Assembly (NCBI RefSeq): GCF_014645835.1
Contig: NZ_BMMM01000004.1
Location: forward strand, 312,470-376,469
Source of the DNA: Streptomyces albiflavescens
GTDB lineage: Bacteria; Actinomycetota; Actinomycetes; Streptomycetales; Streptomycetaceae
Reading direction: 5' to 3'
Length of the DNA: 64,000 bases
This document shows positions 14,791 through 22,967 of this stretch, one piece after another. The position numbers and the translations under genes are program-made. The notes under the pieces were generated by a model, which saw only the letters and a program-made list of their open reading frames with translations, did not search any database and had not been told where the DNA came from. Position 1 is the stretch's first letter. Each line of letters begins with the position of its first letter.

Positions 14791-16521
14791 ATGCTCGACC
14801 ACCTGATCAAGGGCGCGACCGTCGTGGACGGGACGGGCGCGCCCGCGTACACCGCGGACGTGGGGATACGTGACGGCCGGATCGCCGTGATCGGTACGGT
14901 GACCGAGCCGTCCCGTAGCAGCGAGGATGCCGCCGGGCTCGTCCTCGCCCCCGGATTCGTCGACCCCCACACGCACTACGACGCCCAGCTCTTCTGGGAC
15001 CCGTACGCGACCCCGTCCCTGAACCACGGGGTCACCACGGTCGCGGGCGGCAACTGCGGCTTCACCCTCGCCCCGCTCAACCCCGCGCGACCCGAGGACG
15101 CCGACTACACGCGTCGCATGATGTCCAAGGTCGAGGGCATGTCCCTGGTCGCCCTGGAGGAGGGCGCGCCCTGGAACTGGCACACCTTCGGCGAGTACCT
15201 GGACGCCCTGGAGGGGCGGATCGCCGTCAACGCGGGCTTCATGGTGGGGCACTGCGCGCTGCGGCGGTATGTGATGGGGCCGGACGCGGTGGGCGGGCAG
15301 CCCACCGAGGAACAGCTGTCGCAGATGCTCGCCCTCTTCCACGAGGCGATGGACGCCGGAGCGTGGGGCCTGTCCACCACCCAGTCCTCCACGCACTCCG
15401 ACGGCGACGGGAAGCCGGTCGCCTCCCGGCACGCGAAACCCGCCGAGCTGCTGGCTCTGTCGAAGGCCGTGGGGGAGCACGAGGGCACCCAGATCGAGGC
15501 GATCGTGGCGGGCTGCCTCGACCAGTTCAGCGACGCCGAGATCGATCTGTTCGTGGAGATGAGCACGGCGGCGGGCCGCCCGCTCAACTGGAACGTCCTG
15601 ACGATCGACGCCGCCGTCCCCGAGCGCGTCCCGCGGCAGCTGGAGGCGAGCGAGCGCGCCCGCAAGTCCGGGGGCCGCGTCGTCGCGCTCACCATGCCGA
15701 TCCTCACGCCGATGAACATGTCGCTCGGCACCTTCTGCGCGCTGAACCTGATCCCCGGCTGGGGGCCGATCCTGGGACTGCCCGTGCCCGAGCGGATCGC
15801 CCGGTTGCGCGATCCGGACGTACGGGCCGAGATGCTGCGGCGCGCGGACTCCAAGGAGGCGGGCGTCTTCCGGCGGCTCGCCAACTTCGGGCGGTACGTC
15901 ATCGGGGACACCTACAGCGCGGCGAACGAGGGCCTGACCGGGCGGGTCGTGAACGACATCGCGGCCGAGCGCGGCCAGGAGCCCTTCGAGTGCCTCGTCG
16001 AGATCTGCGCGAACGACGATCTGCGTACGGTGCTGTGGCCGATGCCCACCGACAACGACCCCGACTCGTGGGCGCTGCGCGCCGAGACCTGGCAGCACCA
16101 GGACGTCATGCTCGGCGGCTCCGACGCGGGCGCCCATCTGGACCGCATGTGCGGAGCCCCGTACACCACCCGCTTCCTTGGCGACTGCCTGCGCGGGCGC
16201 AAGCTGGTGACGCTGGAGCGGGCCGTGCAGATGCTGACGGACGATCCGGCGCGGCTGTTCGGGCTGCGCGAGCGGGGCCGTATCGAGGTGGGGTGGCATG
16301 CGGACCTCGTGCTCGTCGACCCGGAACGGATCGACGCCGGAAAGGCCACCCTGGTGCACGACCTGCCGGGAGACAGTCCGCGTCTCGACTCGAAGGCGAT
16401 CGGGGTGAACGCCGTGTGGGTCAACGGGGTCGAGGCGATACGGCGGGATGTGGTGACGGGGGCGGTGCCCGGGAAGGTGCTGCGCTCCGGGCTGGACACA
16501 CGGACGGTGAGCACCAAGTGA
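14791..16521 (+). CDS. amidohydrolase (amidohydrolase_3, D-aminoacylase/dihydroorotase-like)
   Basis: This 576-residue urease-superfamily hydrolase has an N-terminal beta-sandwich strand (LIKGATVVDGTGAP), the metal-binding PGFVDPHTHYDAQLFWDP near residue 60, a GGSDAGAHLDRMCGAP motif near 445 and a C-terminal HADLVLVDPERID strand. The family hydrolyses amide or related C-N and C-O bonds, as in N-acyl-D-amino acid deacylases. The ATG at 14791 has AGGGGG ten bases upstream. It lies between the LLM oxidoreductase and the aldehyde dehydrogenase in one transcription unit, suggesting sequential steps. The true substrate need not be an acylamino acid. Confidence 0.87.
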   Translation: MLDHLIKGATVVDGTGAPAYTADVGIRDGRIAVIGTVTEPSRSSEDAAGLVLAPGFVDPHTHYDAQLFWDPYATPSLNHGVTTVAGGNCGFTLAPLNPARPEDADYTRRMMSKVEGMSLVALEEGAPWNWHTFGEYLDALEGRIAVNAGFMVGHCALRRYVMGPDAVGGQPTEEQLSQMLALFHEAMDAGAWGLSTTQSSTHSDGDGKPVASRHAKPAELLALSKAVGEHEGTQIEAIVAGCLDQFSDAEIDLFVEMSTAAGRPLNWNVLTIDAAVPERVPRQLEASERARKSGGRVVALTMPILTPMNMSLGTFCALNLIPGWGPILGLPVPERIARLRDPDVRAEMLRRADSKEAGVFRRLANFGRYVIGDTYSAANEGLTGRVVNDIAAERGQEPFECLVEICANDDLRTVLWPMPTDNDPDSWALRAETWQHQDVMLGGSDAGAHLDRMCGAPYTTRFLGDCLRGRKLVTLERAVQMLTDDPARLFGLRERGRIEVGWHADLVLVDPERIDAGKATLVHDLPGDSPRLDSKAIGVNAVWVNGVEAIRRDVVTGAVPGKVLRSGLDTRTVSTK

Positions 16522-17972
16522 GCGGTGACGAGCAGCGGTTGTTCATCGGCGGGTCGTGGGTGGTGCCCGAGAACGGGTTCTACGAGGTGATCGACCCGGC
16601 GACCGAGGGCGTCGTCGGGCGGGCGCCGGAGGCCTCACGGCAGCAGGTGCACGCGGCCGCGGCCGCGGCCCGCGAGGCCTTCGAGACGTGGTCGCGCACG
16701 CCCGCGGAGGAGCGCGCCGCCGTCCTGGACCGGGCGGCGGACATCGTCCAGCGCAATTTCGTCCCGTACGCCGAACTCGCCCAGGCGGAGAGCGGCGCGA
16801 CGACGGGGACGGCGCGCGGGATGCAGGTGGGCGTCGGGGTGGCCCGCTTCCGCCGCTACGCGAAGGTCGAGCCCGTCGAGCAGCCGCTGCCGCCGCAGAT
16901 CAACGAGGCCGGGCCCTTCGGCAAGGCGGCCGTGATGGGTGCGCTGGCCGTACGCCAGCCCGTCGGCGTGGTCACCTGCATCACCTCGTACAACAACCCC
17001 TGGGCGAACCCGGCCGGCAAGATCGCCCCCGCGCTGGCGATGGGCAACACGGTGGTGGTGAAGCCTGCCCCGCAGGATCCGCTGTCCGTGTACCGCATGG
17101 CGGAGGCGCTGGAGGCGGCGGGCGCGCCGCCGGGGGTGGTCAACGTGGTGAGCGGCGCGCTCCCGGAGGTGGGGGAGGCCGCGGTGGACTGTGCCGACGT
17201 GGACATGGTGAGCTTCACCGGGTCCACCGCCGTCGGGCAGCGGATCGCCGAGGTGTGCGGCCGGGGGATGAAACGGCAGCTGATGGAGCTGGGCGGCAAG
17301 GGCGCTGCGGTCGTCTTCGACGACGCCGACCTGGAGTCGGCGGTGTCGGGGATCGGCACGACGTTCTCGTTCTACAGCGGGCAGATCTGTACGGCGCCGA
17401 CGCGCGTGCTGGTACAGCGGGGCGTGCACGACCGCCTGGTGGAGCAACTCGCCGCGTATGCCGGGTACCTGAAGGTGGGCGACCCGCGGGAGCAGGGGAC
17501 GGTGGTCGGCCCGGTCATCTCCTCCGCCCACCGGGACCGCGTCGAGTCGTACGTCGAGCTGGGCCGGAAGGAAGGGGCGCGGGTCGTCACGGGCGGCCAA
17601 CGCCCCGCTCTCGAACGCGGCTTCTACGTCGCCCCGACCCTCCTCGCCGACTGCACCCCCGACATGCGGGTGGTCCGCGAGGAGATCTTCGGCCCGGTCG
17701 TCGTGGTCGTCCCCTTCGAGGACGAGGAGGAGGCCGTCGCCCTCGCGAACGACAGCGACTACGGCCTGATCGACTACGTCTGGTCCGGTGACGTCGCCCG
17801 CGCCTTCCGCGTCGCCCGTCGCCTCCGGGCCGGCGGGGTGGGCGTGAACACCGTCGGCCGCAACATGGAGGCCCCCTTCGGCGGCTTCAAGAAGAGCGGC
17901 GTGGGCAGGGACGTGGGGTCGTACGCGCTGCACGCGTACAGCGAGGTACAGGCGATCGTCTGGCCCGGTTGA
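16518..17972 (+). CDS. aldehyde dehydrogenase (NAD(P)-dependent)
   Basis: This 484-residue ALDH has the complete catalytic set: the NPWANPAGKIAPALAMGN region near residue 160, FTGSTAVGQ near 235, the general base in MELGGKGAAVVFDDADL near 260, the nucleophile in GQICTAPTR near 292, and EEIFGPVVVVVPFEDEEEA near 390. It oxidises an aldehyde to an acid. Its GTG start overlaps the stop of the amidohydrolase (GTGA), so the two are translationally coupled. It closes the operon, and a 16-bp perfect hairpin follows 11 bp after its stop. Confidence 0.92.
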   Translation: MSGDEQRLFIGGSWVVPENGFYEVIDPATEGVVGRAPEASRQQVHAAAAAAREAFETWSRTPAEERAAVLDRAADIVQRNFVPYAELAQAESGATTGTARGMQVGVGVARFRRYAKVEPVEQPLPPQINEAGPFGKAAVMGALAVRQPVGVVTCITSYNNPWANPAGKIAPALAMGNTVVVKPAPQDPLSVYRMAEALEAAGAPPGVVNVVSGALPEVGEAAVDCADVDMVSFTGSTAVGQRIAEVCGRGMKRQLMELGGKGAAVVFDDADLESAVSGIGTTFSFYSGQICTAPTRVLVQRGVHDRLVEQLAAYAGYLKVGDPREQGTVVGPVISSAHRDRVESYVELGRKEGARVVTGGQRPALERGFYVAPTLLADCTPDMRVVREEIFGPVVVVVPFEDEEEAVALANDSDYGLIDYVWSGDVARAFRVARRLRAGGVGVNTVGRNMEAPFGGFKKSGVGRDVGSYALHAYSEVQAIVWPG

Positions 17973-17983
17973 GTTCACCCTTT

Positions 17984-18027
17984 GCGCAGTTCCCCGCGCT
18001 CCTTGTCAGGGGCGCGGGGAACTGCGC
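17984..18027. repeat. repeated intergenic palindrome / terminator (GCGCAGTTCCCCGCG element, copy A)
   Basis: A 16-bp perfect stem, GCGCAGTTCCCCGCGC against its complement, has a 12-base loop and is followed by GGTCTTTT. The same inverted sequence occurs at 32710-32751 and in weaker form at 44423-44454, each time after a gene end and next to a gggggcgcagccccc-type hairpin. It probably serves as a terminator. The surrounding 197-bp gap has no gene. Confidence 0.75.
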
Positions 18028-18169
18028 GGTCTTTTGGCGGGGGTCTGGGGGCGCAGCCCCCAGGGACGATGGGGGTCCCCCCTGCTCTGGGGGTACCTCC
18101 CAGGCCCTTAAGGCACTGGGGGAGAAGCCGAGAGCTTGGGCGAGGGCAGGGGCGGAGGGGCGGAAAACC

Positions 18170-18565
18170 TCAGTCCTCCAAGTCGACCCGCACCGTCAGC
18201 AGCCGGCCTCCCACCGCCCGGACGGCCGCGCTGTTCAGCCGGGGCAGCGTCTTCAGACGGGCCCGGGGGTCGTCGTCCGGGAGAAGGTGGGCCGTGCCGC
18301 TGTACCAGCGGCCCCTGATGCGGACGCGAACCCGCGCGTCCGCGCGGATGTTGCGCACGTACTGGGACCTCTCCCCGTATTCGGAGACCAGCCAGAAGGA
18401 GTCGCCGACGCGACGGCCGCCCAGCGGGGTACGGCGGGGCAGGCCGGACTTCCGGCCCGTGGTCTCCAGCACGGTCTGCATCGGCAGACGTCGCAGAACC
18501 GGGTTGCCGATGCGCCGCTGGAACGGCGTGACGATCCGGTATTTGAGCTCGGCGTAGCGCGTCAT
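18170..18565 (-). CDS. nitroreductase/deazaflavin-dependent (F420H2) reductase, Ddn-like
   Basis: This 131-residue split-barrel protein has the hallmarks of the DDN/F420-dependent quinone reductase family: LETTGRKSGLPRRTPL near residue 33, GDSFWLVSEYGERSQYVRNIRADARVRVRIRGRWY at about 54-88, and a short C-terminal strand. Family members use F420H2 to reduce quinones or other electron-poor substrates. The ATG at 18565 is preceded by AGGAGAGG. It is divergent from two SDR genes and a TetR gene, with palindromic candidate operators in between, so it probably belongs to the same regulatory unit. Confidence 0.85.
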   Translation of the reverse strand: MTRYAELKYRIVTPFQRRIGNPVLRRLPMQTVLETTGRKSGLPRRTPLGGRRVGDSFWLVSEYGERSQYVRNIRADARVRVRIRGRWYSGTAHLLPDDDPRARLKTLPRLNSAAVRAVGGRLLTVRVDLED

Positions 18566-18623
18566 GTGGGGGCCGCCTCTCCTGTGCGTCACCACTGAAA
18601 TTACCCGCGGACGGCAGGGCGGG

Positions 18624-18659
18624 CGTAGCGATGTTACGGCCGCGGGTAGCGTTGCTACC
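18624..18659. promoter_or_regulatory. two candidate TetR operators between divergent genes
   Basis: CGTAGCGATGTTACG (18624-18638) and GGTAGCGTTGCTACC (18645-18659) are 15-bp palindromes whose centres are 21 bp apart, two helical turns. They share GTAGC/G-TTAC-type arms. They lie between the F420 reductase (-) and the SDR-SDR-TetR operon (+), as expected for control by the TetR encoded at 20432. Confidence 0.65.
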
Positions 18660-18730
18660 GTATTGGTGTTAGCGTTGTTTCTGCCAGAGAGCGAATCATC
18701 GCTACCGCAGCAGCGACAAGGAGCAACGCC

Positions 18731-19489
18731 ATGAGCGAGCAGTACGAGCCGTCGAGCACCTCCCCCCGCGTGGCCGTCGTCACCGGCGGATCCCGCGGCA
18801 TCGGCCGGGAAACCGCCGAGCGACTCGCCGCCGACGGTTACGCCGTCGTCGTGAACTACGCGGGCAACGAGGCCGAGGCCGACAAGGCCGTCGCCGCGAT
18901 CACCGAGGCCGGCGGCCGGGCGATCGCCGTCCGCGCCGACGTGGCGGACGAGACCCAGGTGGCCGCCCTCTTCGACGCGGCCGAGTCCACGTACGGCGGG
19001 GTCGACGTCGTCGTGCACGCGGCGGGCGTCATGACCCTCGCCCCGCTCGTCGACCTCGACCTCGACGCCCTCGACCGGATGCACCGCACCAACATCCGCG
19101 GCACGTTCGTCGTCGACCAGCAGGCCGCGCGCCGGCTGCGGGCGGGCGGCGCGATCATCAACTTCTCCAGCTCCGTGCTGGCCCTGGCCATCCCCGGCTA
19201 CAGCGCGTACGCCGCCACGAAGGGCGCCGTCGAGGCCATGACGCTGATCCTGGCCCGCGAGATGCGCGGCCGGGACCTCACCGTCAACGCCGTGGCCCCC
19301 GGGCCGACCGCCACCGCCCTGTTCCTGGACGGCAAGGACGAGGAGACCATCGCGCGGATGGCCGCCCAGCCGCCGCTGGAGCGCCTCGGCACCCCCGAGG
19401 ACATCGCCGGGGTCGTCGCCTTCCTGGCGGGACCGGCCGGGCGCTGGGTCAACGGCCAGGTGGTCCGGGCCAACGGCGGCATCGCGTAA
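18731..19489 (+). CDS. SDR-family oxidoreductase (3-oxoacyl-ACP reductase-like)
   Basis: This 252-residue classical SDR has TGGSRGIGRETAERL near residue 18, an HAAG equivalent of NNAG near 96, Ser in INFSSSVLALAIPGYSAYAATKGAVE with YxxxK near 160, and the C-terminal GRWVNGQVVRANGG. It probably reduces or oxidises a carbonyl using NADP(H). AAGGAG lies seven bases before the ATG. It is the first gene of an SDR-SDR-TetR operon under the palindromic operators upstream. Substrate unknown. Confidence 0.88.
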   Translation: MSEQYEPSSTSPRVAVVTGGSRGIGRETAERLAADGYAVVVNYAGNEAEADKAVAAITEAGGRAIAVRADVADETQVAALFDAAESTYGGVDVVVHAAGVMTLAPLVDLDLDALDRMHRTNIRGTFVVDQQAARRLRAGGAIINFSSSVLALAIPGYSAYAATKGAVEAMTLILAREMRGRDLTVNAVAPGPTATALFLDGKDEETIARMAAQPPLERLGTPEDIAGVVAFLAGPAGRWVNGQVVRANGGIA

Positions 19490-19526
19490 TCCCCTCGACC
19501 TTTCACCTCACCTTTGGAGTTCAACC

Positions 19527-20435
19527 ATGTCCGACACAGGCAAGACGATCCTCATCACCGGCGCCGGTTCGGGCTTCGGCGCCCTGTCCGCCCGCGCGCT
19601 CGCCCGCGCCGGGCACACGGTCTACGCGGCGATGCGTGACACGGCGGGCCGCAACGCGAGCCGTGTCGCGGAGGCCGAGGCGTATGTGGCCGAGCACGGA
19701 GTCGATCTGCGTACGGTCGAACTCGACGTCCTCTCCCAGGAGTCGGCGAACGCCGCCGTCGACACCGTGCTGGCGCGGACCGGCTCGCTGGACGTCGTCG
19801 TCCACAACGCGGGCCACATGGTGACCGGTCCGACCGAGGCCTTCACCCCCGAGGAACTGGCCGCGGTCTACGACACCAACGTGCTCGGCACTCAGCGCGT
19901 CAACCGGGCCGCGCTGCCGCACCTGCGCGCACAGCGGCACGGTCTGGTGCTGTGGGTCGGCTCCACGTCCAGCCGGGGCGGCACACCGCCCTATCTCGCG
20001 CCGTACTTCGCCGCCAAGGCCGCGATGGACGCGCTCGCCGTGTCGTACGCCGCGGAGCTGGCCCGCTTCGGCATCGAGACGACCATCGTGGTGCCGGGCG
20101 CCTTCACCTCCGGCACGAACCACTTCGCCACGGGCGGTCACCCCTCCGAGCAGACCGTGATCCCGGCGTACGAGGAGCGCTACGCGGGCCTGATGGACCA
20201 GGTCGCCCAGCGCCTGGCCGCCCTCGCGCCCGCCGACGCGGATGTGTCCCAGGTGGCCGACGCGATCGTCGAGGTCGTCGGCACTCCGCACGGAAAGCGG
20301 CCCTTCCGGGTCCATGTCGACCCCGCGAACGACGGTTCCGAGGAGGTCAGCCGGGTCGCGGACCGCATCCGGGCGGAATTCCTGACGAGGATCGGCCTGG
20401 AGGACCTGCTCGCCCCGCACGAGACGACCGTATGA
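19527..20435 (+). CDS. SDR-family NAD(P)-dependent oxidoreductase
   Basis: This 302-residue SDR has TGAGSGFGALSARALARAG near residue 10, HNAGHMVTGP near 93 and LWVGSTSSRGGTPPYLAPYFAAKAAMDAL, which carries Ser and the YFAAK variant of YxxxK at about 147-172. It has a longer C-terminus than its neighbour, as in atypical SDRs that act on larger substrates. It sits 37 bp after the first SDR, and the last bases overlap the TetR ATG (ATGA). Confidence 0.86.
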   Translation: MSDTGKTILITGAGSGFGALSARALARAGHTVYAAMRDTAGRNASRVAEAEAYVAEHGVDLRTVELDVLSQESANAAVDTVLARTGSLDVVVHNAGHMVTGPTEAFTPEELAAVYDTNVLGTQRVNRAALPHLRAQRHGLVLWVGSTSSRGGTPPYLAPYFAAKAAMDALAVSYAAELARFGIETTIVVPGAFTSGTNHFATGGHPSEQTVIPAYEERYAGLMDQVAQRLAALAPADADVSQVADAIVEVVGTPHGKRPFRVHVDPANDGSEEVSRVADRIRAEFLTRIGLEDLLAPHETTV

Positions 20436-21208
20436 CCAGCCGTGTGACCAGGCGCATGACCAGCCCTGCGACCTCGGATAGCGTCGCTCCCGTGAGTACG
20501 AAAGCGCGCATTCTCGAAGTGGCGGCCGCCCTGGTCGCGGAGTCCCCGAACGGGGATGTCTCGACCCGGGCGGTCTGCGAGGCCGCCGGGGTCGGTGCCC
20601 CGGCGCTCTATCGCCACTTCGGGGACAAGGAGGGCCTGCTGTCGGCGGTCGTCGACCACGGCTGGGACAAGTACCTGGCGACCAAGCGCGAACGCCGCCC
20701 CGGTACGGACCCCGTGCGGGACCTGCGCGAGGGCTGGGACTCCCACACCGAGTTCGCGCTCCAGAACCCGAATCTCTACCGCCTCATGAACTCCCCGGCC
20801 ATGCGTACGCCGCCGGCCGCGGCCCTGGAGTCCCATGAGATCCTCACCGCGGACCTTCAACGAGCCGCCGAACAGGGCACGTTGCGCCTCGCCCCGGAAC
20901 TGGCCGCCCAGATGATCATGTCGGCCAACGTCGGCGTCGCCCTGATGCTGGTCTCCCGCCCGGCGACCTTCACCGACAGGACGGTCTCCCGCCGGGTGCG
21001 GGACGCGGTCCACGCGGTGGTCTTCACTCCGGAGGTGGCGCAATCCCGTACGCCGCCCACGACCGCCCCGGCCGATACCGGCGTCCCGGCCGGCGCGACC
21101 CGCCTGGGCGCCCTCCTCCGTCAGACCCCGAGCCCGGCCTTCACCCCGGCCGAGGGCGCCCTGCTCTGCGAGTGGCTGGACCGCCTCGCGAACACGCCGC
21201 CCGAGTAG
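20432..21208 (+). CDS. TetR/AcrR-family transcriptional regulator
   Basis: The N-terminal TetR helix-turn-helix reads STRAVCEAAGVGAPALYRHFGDKEGLL, preceded by STKARILEVAAALV, and a ligand-binding helical domain follows; the total is up to 258 residues. The ATG at 20432 overlaps the preceding stop. A GTG at 20492 directly before STKARILE is an alternative, and the sequence just before it, GGATAGCGTCGCTCCC, resembles the upstream operators, so an autoregulated internal promoter is possible. The likely role is repression of its own operon and of the divergent F420 reductase; the inducer is unknown. Confidence 0.87.
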   Translation: MTSRVTRRMTSPATSDSVAPVSTKARILEVAAALVAESPNGDVSTRAVCEAAGVGAPALYRHFGDKEGLLSAVVDHGWDKYLATKRERRPGTDPVRDLREGWDSHTEFALQNPNLYRLMNSPAMRTPPAAALESHEILTADLQRAAEQGTLRLAPELAAQMIMSANVGVALMLVSRPATFTDRTVSRRVRDAVHAVVFTPEVAQSRTPPTTAPADTGVPAGATRLGALLRQTPSPAFTPAEGALLCEWLDRLANTPPE

Positions 21209-21286
21209 GGCCGGGGTGAGGGGTTCCCGGGTAGGCCCGCGGCACCCGGGGGTGGGCGCTTGTCGGACCTACGGGTGCGGCACCGT

Positions 21287-22420
21287 CTACGGGTGCAGCA
21301 CCACCTTTGTGTAGCCCTCGATGCGCTTGTCGAACTTGTCGTAGGCCGACGGGGCCTGATCCAGGGGCAGTTCGTGGGAGACGACGAAGCTGGGCTTCGC
21401 CCTGCCCTCGATGATCATGTCACGCAGGCGCCGGTTGTAGCGCTTCACGTTGCACTGTCCCGTACCCAACCGCAGACCCTTCTCGAAGAGCTTGCCGATC
21501 GAGACGAGGAGCATGCCGTGCTTGGCCTGCTCGTCCGGGCCTCCGGGGTCGGACGGGACATAGAGGCCGGGTATGCCGAGCGCTCCGGTGGCCCGGACCG
21601 TGCCGACCAGCGAGTTCAGAACGGTCGCCGGTTCCTCGCGGTCCGTGCCGTGCGCCATCGCCTGGTAGCCGACGGCGTCCACGCCCTTGTCCGTGCCGAT
21701 GCCCTCGGTCTGCTCCTTGATCTGCTCGATCGGGTCGCCCTCGGCGAAGTTGATCGGAATCGCGCCTATCTCCTCGGCCTTCTGCAGCCGCTCCGGGACC
21801 CGGTCCACGACGAACACCTGCTTCGCGCCGCGCAGCAGAGCCGAGTAGGCGGCCATGAGACCGACCGGCCCTCCGCCGTACACCGCGACGCTCTCGCCGG
21901 GGCGAACGTCGGCGAGTTCGCAGCCGTGGTATCCGGTGGGGAAGATGTCGGCGAGCAATATGAAATCGCTCTCGTTCTCGGTTCCCTCCGGCAGCTTCAG
22001 GCAGTTGAAGTCGGCGTAGGGAACGCGCAGATACTCCGCCTGGCCGCCCATCCAGGGCCCCATGGCGACATAGCCGTAAGCTCCGCCCGCGAAACCGGGA
22101 TTGACGGTCAGACAGAATCCCGTGAATCGCTCGACACAGTTGGTGCAGAACCCGCAGGCGACATTGAAGGGCATGACCACTCGGTCACCCTGCTTGAGCG
22201 AGGTGACGCCCTGGCCGAGCTCCTCGATGATTCCCATGTTCTCGTGGCCGAAGACGATGCCGGACTCGGCAGCGGTGCGGCCCTCGTACATGTGCAGATC
22301 AGAGCCACATATCGCGGTGGAGGTGACCCGTACGATCACATCGTTCGGGTGCTGGATGCTGGGCTTTTCAACATCTTGGACCGCCACGGTGAACGGTTCC
22401 TTGTAAACGACGGCTTTCAT
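21287..22420 (-). CDS. zinc-dependent alcohol dehydrogenase, glutathione-independent formaldehyde dehydrogenase type
   Basis: This 377-residue medium-chain dehydrogenase has the catalytic-zinc residues in ICGSDLHMYEGR and FGHENMG near 38-65, a structural-zinc cluster CGFCTNCVERFTGFC near 97-111, and the nucleotide motif VAVYGGGPVGLMAAY near 185. The long insertion with AMGPWMGGQAEYLRVPYADFNCLKLP is typical of formaldehyde dismutase/dehydrogenase-like enzymes. The ATG at 22420 has GAGGTGG upstream. It likely oxidises formaldehyde or another small alcohol/aldehyde with NAD. It is divergent from a 63-residue protein gene. Confidence 0.9.
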   Translation of the reverse strand: MKAVVYKEPFTVAVQDVEKPSIQHPNDVIVRVTSTAICGSDLHMYEGRTAAESGIVFGHENMGIIEELGQGVTSLKQGDRVVMPFNVACGFCTNCVERFTGFCLTVNPGFAGGAYGYVAMGPWMGGQAEYLRVPYADFNCLKLPEGTENESDFILLADIFPTGYHGCELADVRPGESVAVYGGGPVGLMAAYSALLRGAKQVFVVDRVPERLQKAEEIGAIPINFAEGDPIEQIKEQTEGIGTDKGVDAVGYQAMAHGTDREEPATVLNSLVGTVRATGALGIPGLYVPSDPGGPDEQAKHGMLLVSIGKLFEKGLRLGTGQCNVKRYNRRLRDMIIEGRAKPSFVVSHELPLDQAPSAYDKFDKRIEGYTKVVLHP

Positions 22421-22589
22421 TGCTGCCACCTCGGCTCGGCGATGGATGTATCCGGTTGCCGCCCCCCGCCCGCTTTCTCCGCGTGACCTATCTCTCATGA
22501 TTCTCCGGCCCGCCTGATAGGACAACCCGGTAATCTCGTCTGAATAGCTACCCCGGTGCCGTATCGGGAAATGGAGAGGCAGGGCGAAA

Positions 22590-22781
22590 ATGTCAGCGCA
22601 ACGACTGGGAACACTGCTTGTCCCCGTACCGGGCCTCTCCGGCACCACCTACCCGCCGGGCACGACCGTGACGGTGCGCGGTCGAGGCGCGACTGTCGAC
22701 GCCTTCGTCAACGGCGACTGGCTTCCTCTGTCGTGGTGGGAATTCTCCGACGGCCTCCGCGAGGACATCGCCGACCGCTGA
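22590..22781 (+). CDS. small hypothetical protein
   Basis: A 63-residue acidic protein with a central VTVRGRGATVDAFVNGDWLPLSWWEF segment. It is preceded by GAGAGGCAGGG about eight bases before the ATG, and third-position GC is high, so it is probably real. I recognise no family. It is transcribed away from the alcohol dehydrogenase and toward the metallohydrolase gene, with no other gene on its strand nearby. Confidence 0.6.
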   Translation: MSAQRLGTLLVPVPGLSGTTYPPGTTVTVRGRGATVDAFVNGDWLPLSWWEFSDGLREDIADR

Positions 22782-22967
22782 CACGTCGGGGCCGCCCGTC
22801 GCTCCGTACGGATGCAGTGACCTCTCACTTCCTGCCCGTGCCTGCGGACGCCGGAGGTCCGGACGGACCGCCCGGCATGCGCAGCCGCTCGGCCGGCCCG
22901 GGGGACCCCTCACGCGCAGACCCCACGGCCATTTTCGGACCGGCTCGATCGCGGCTGCTGCCGAGTG

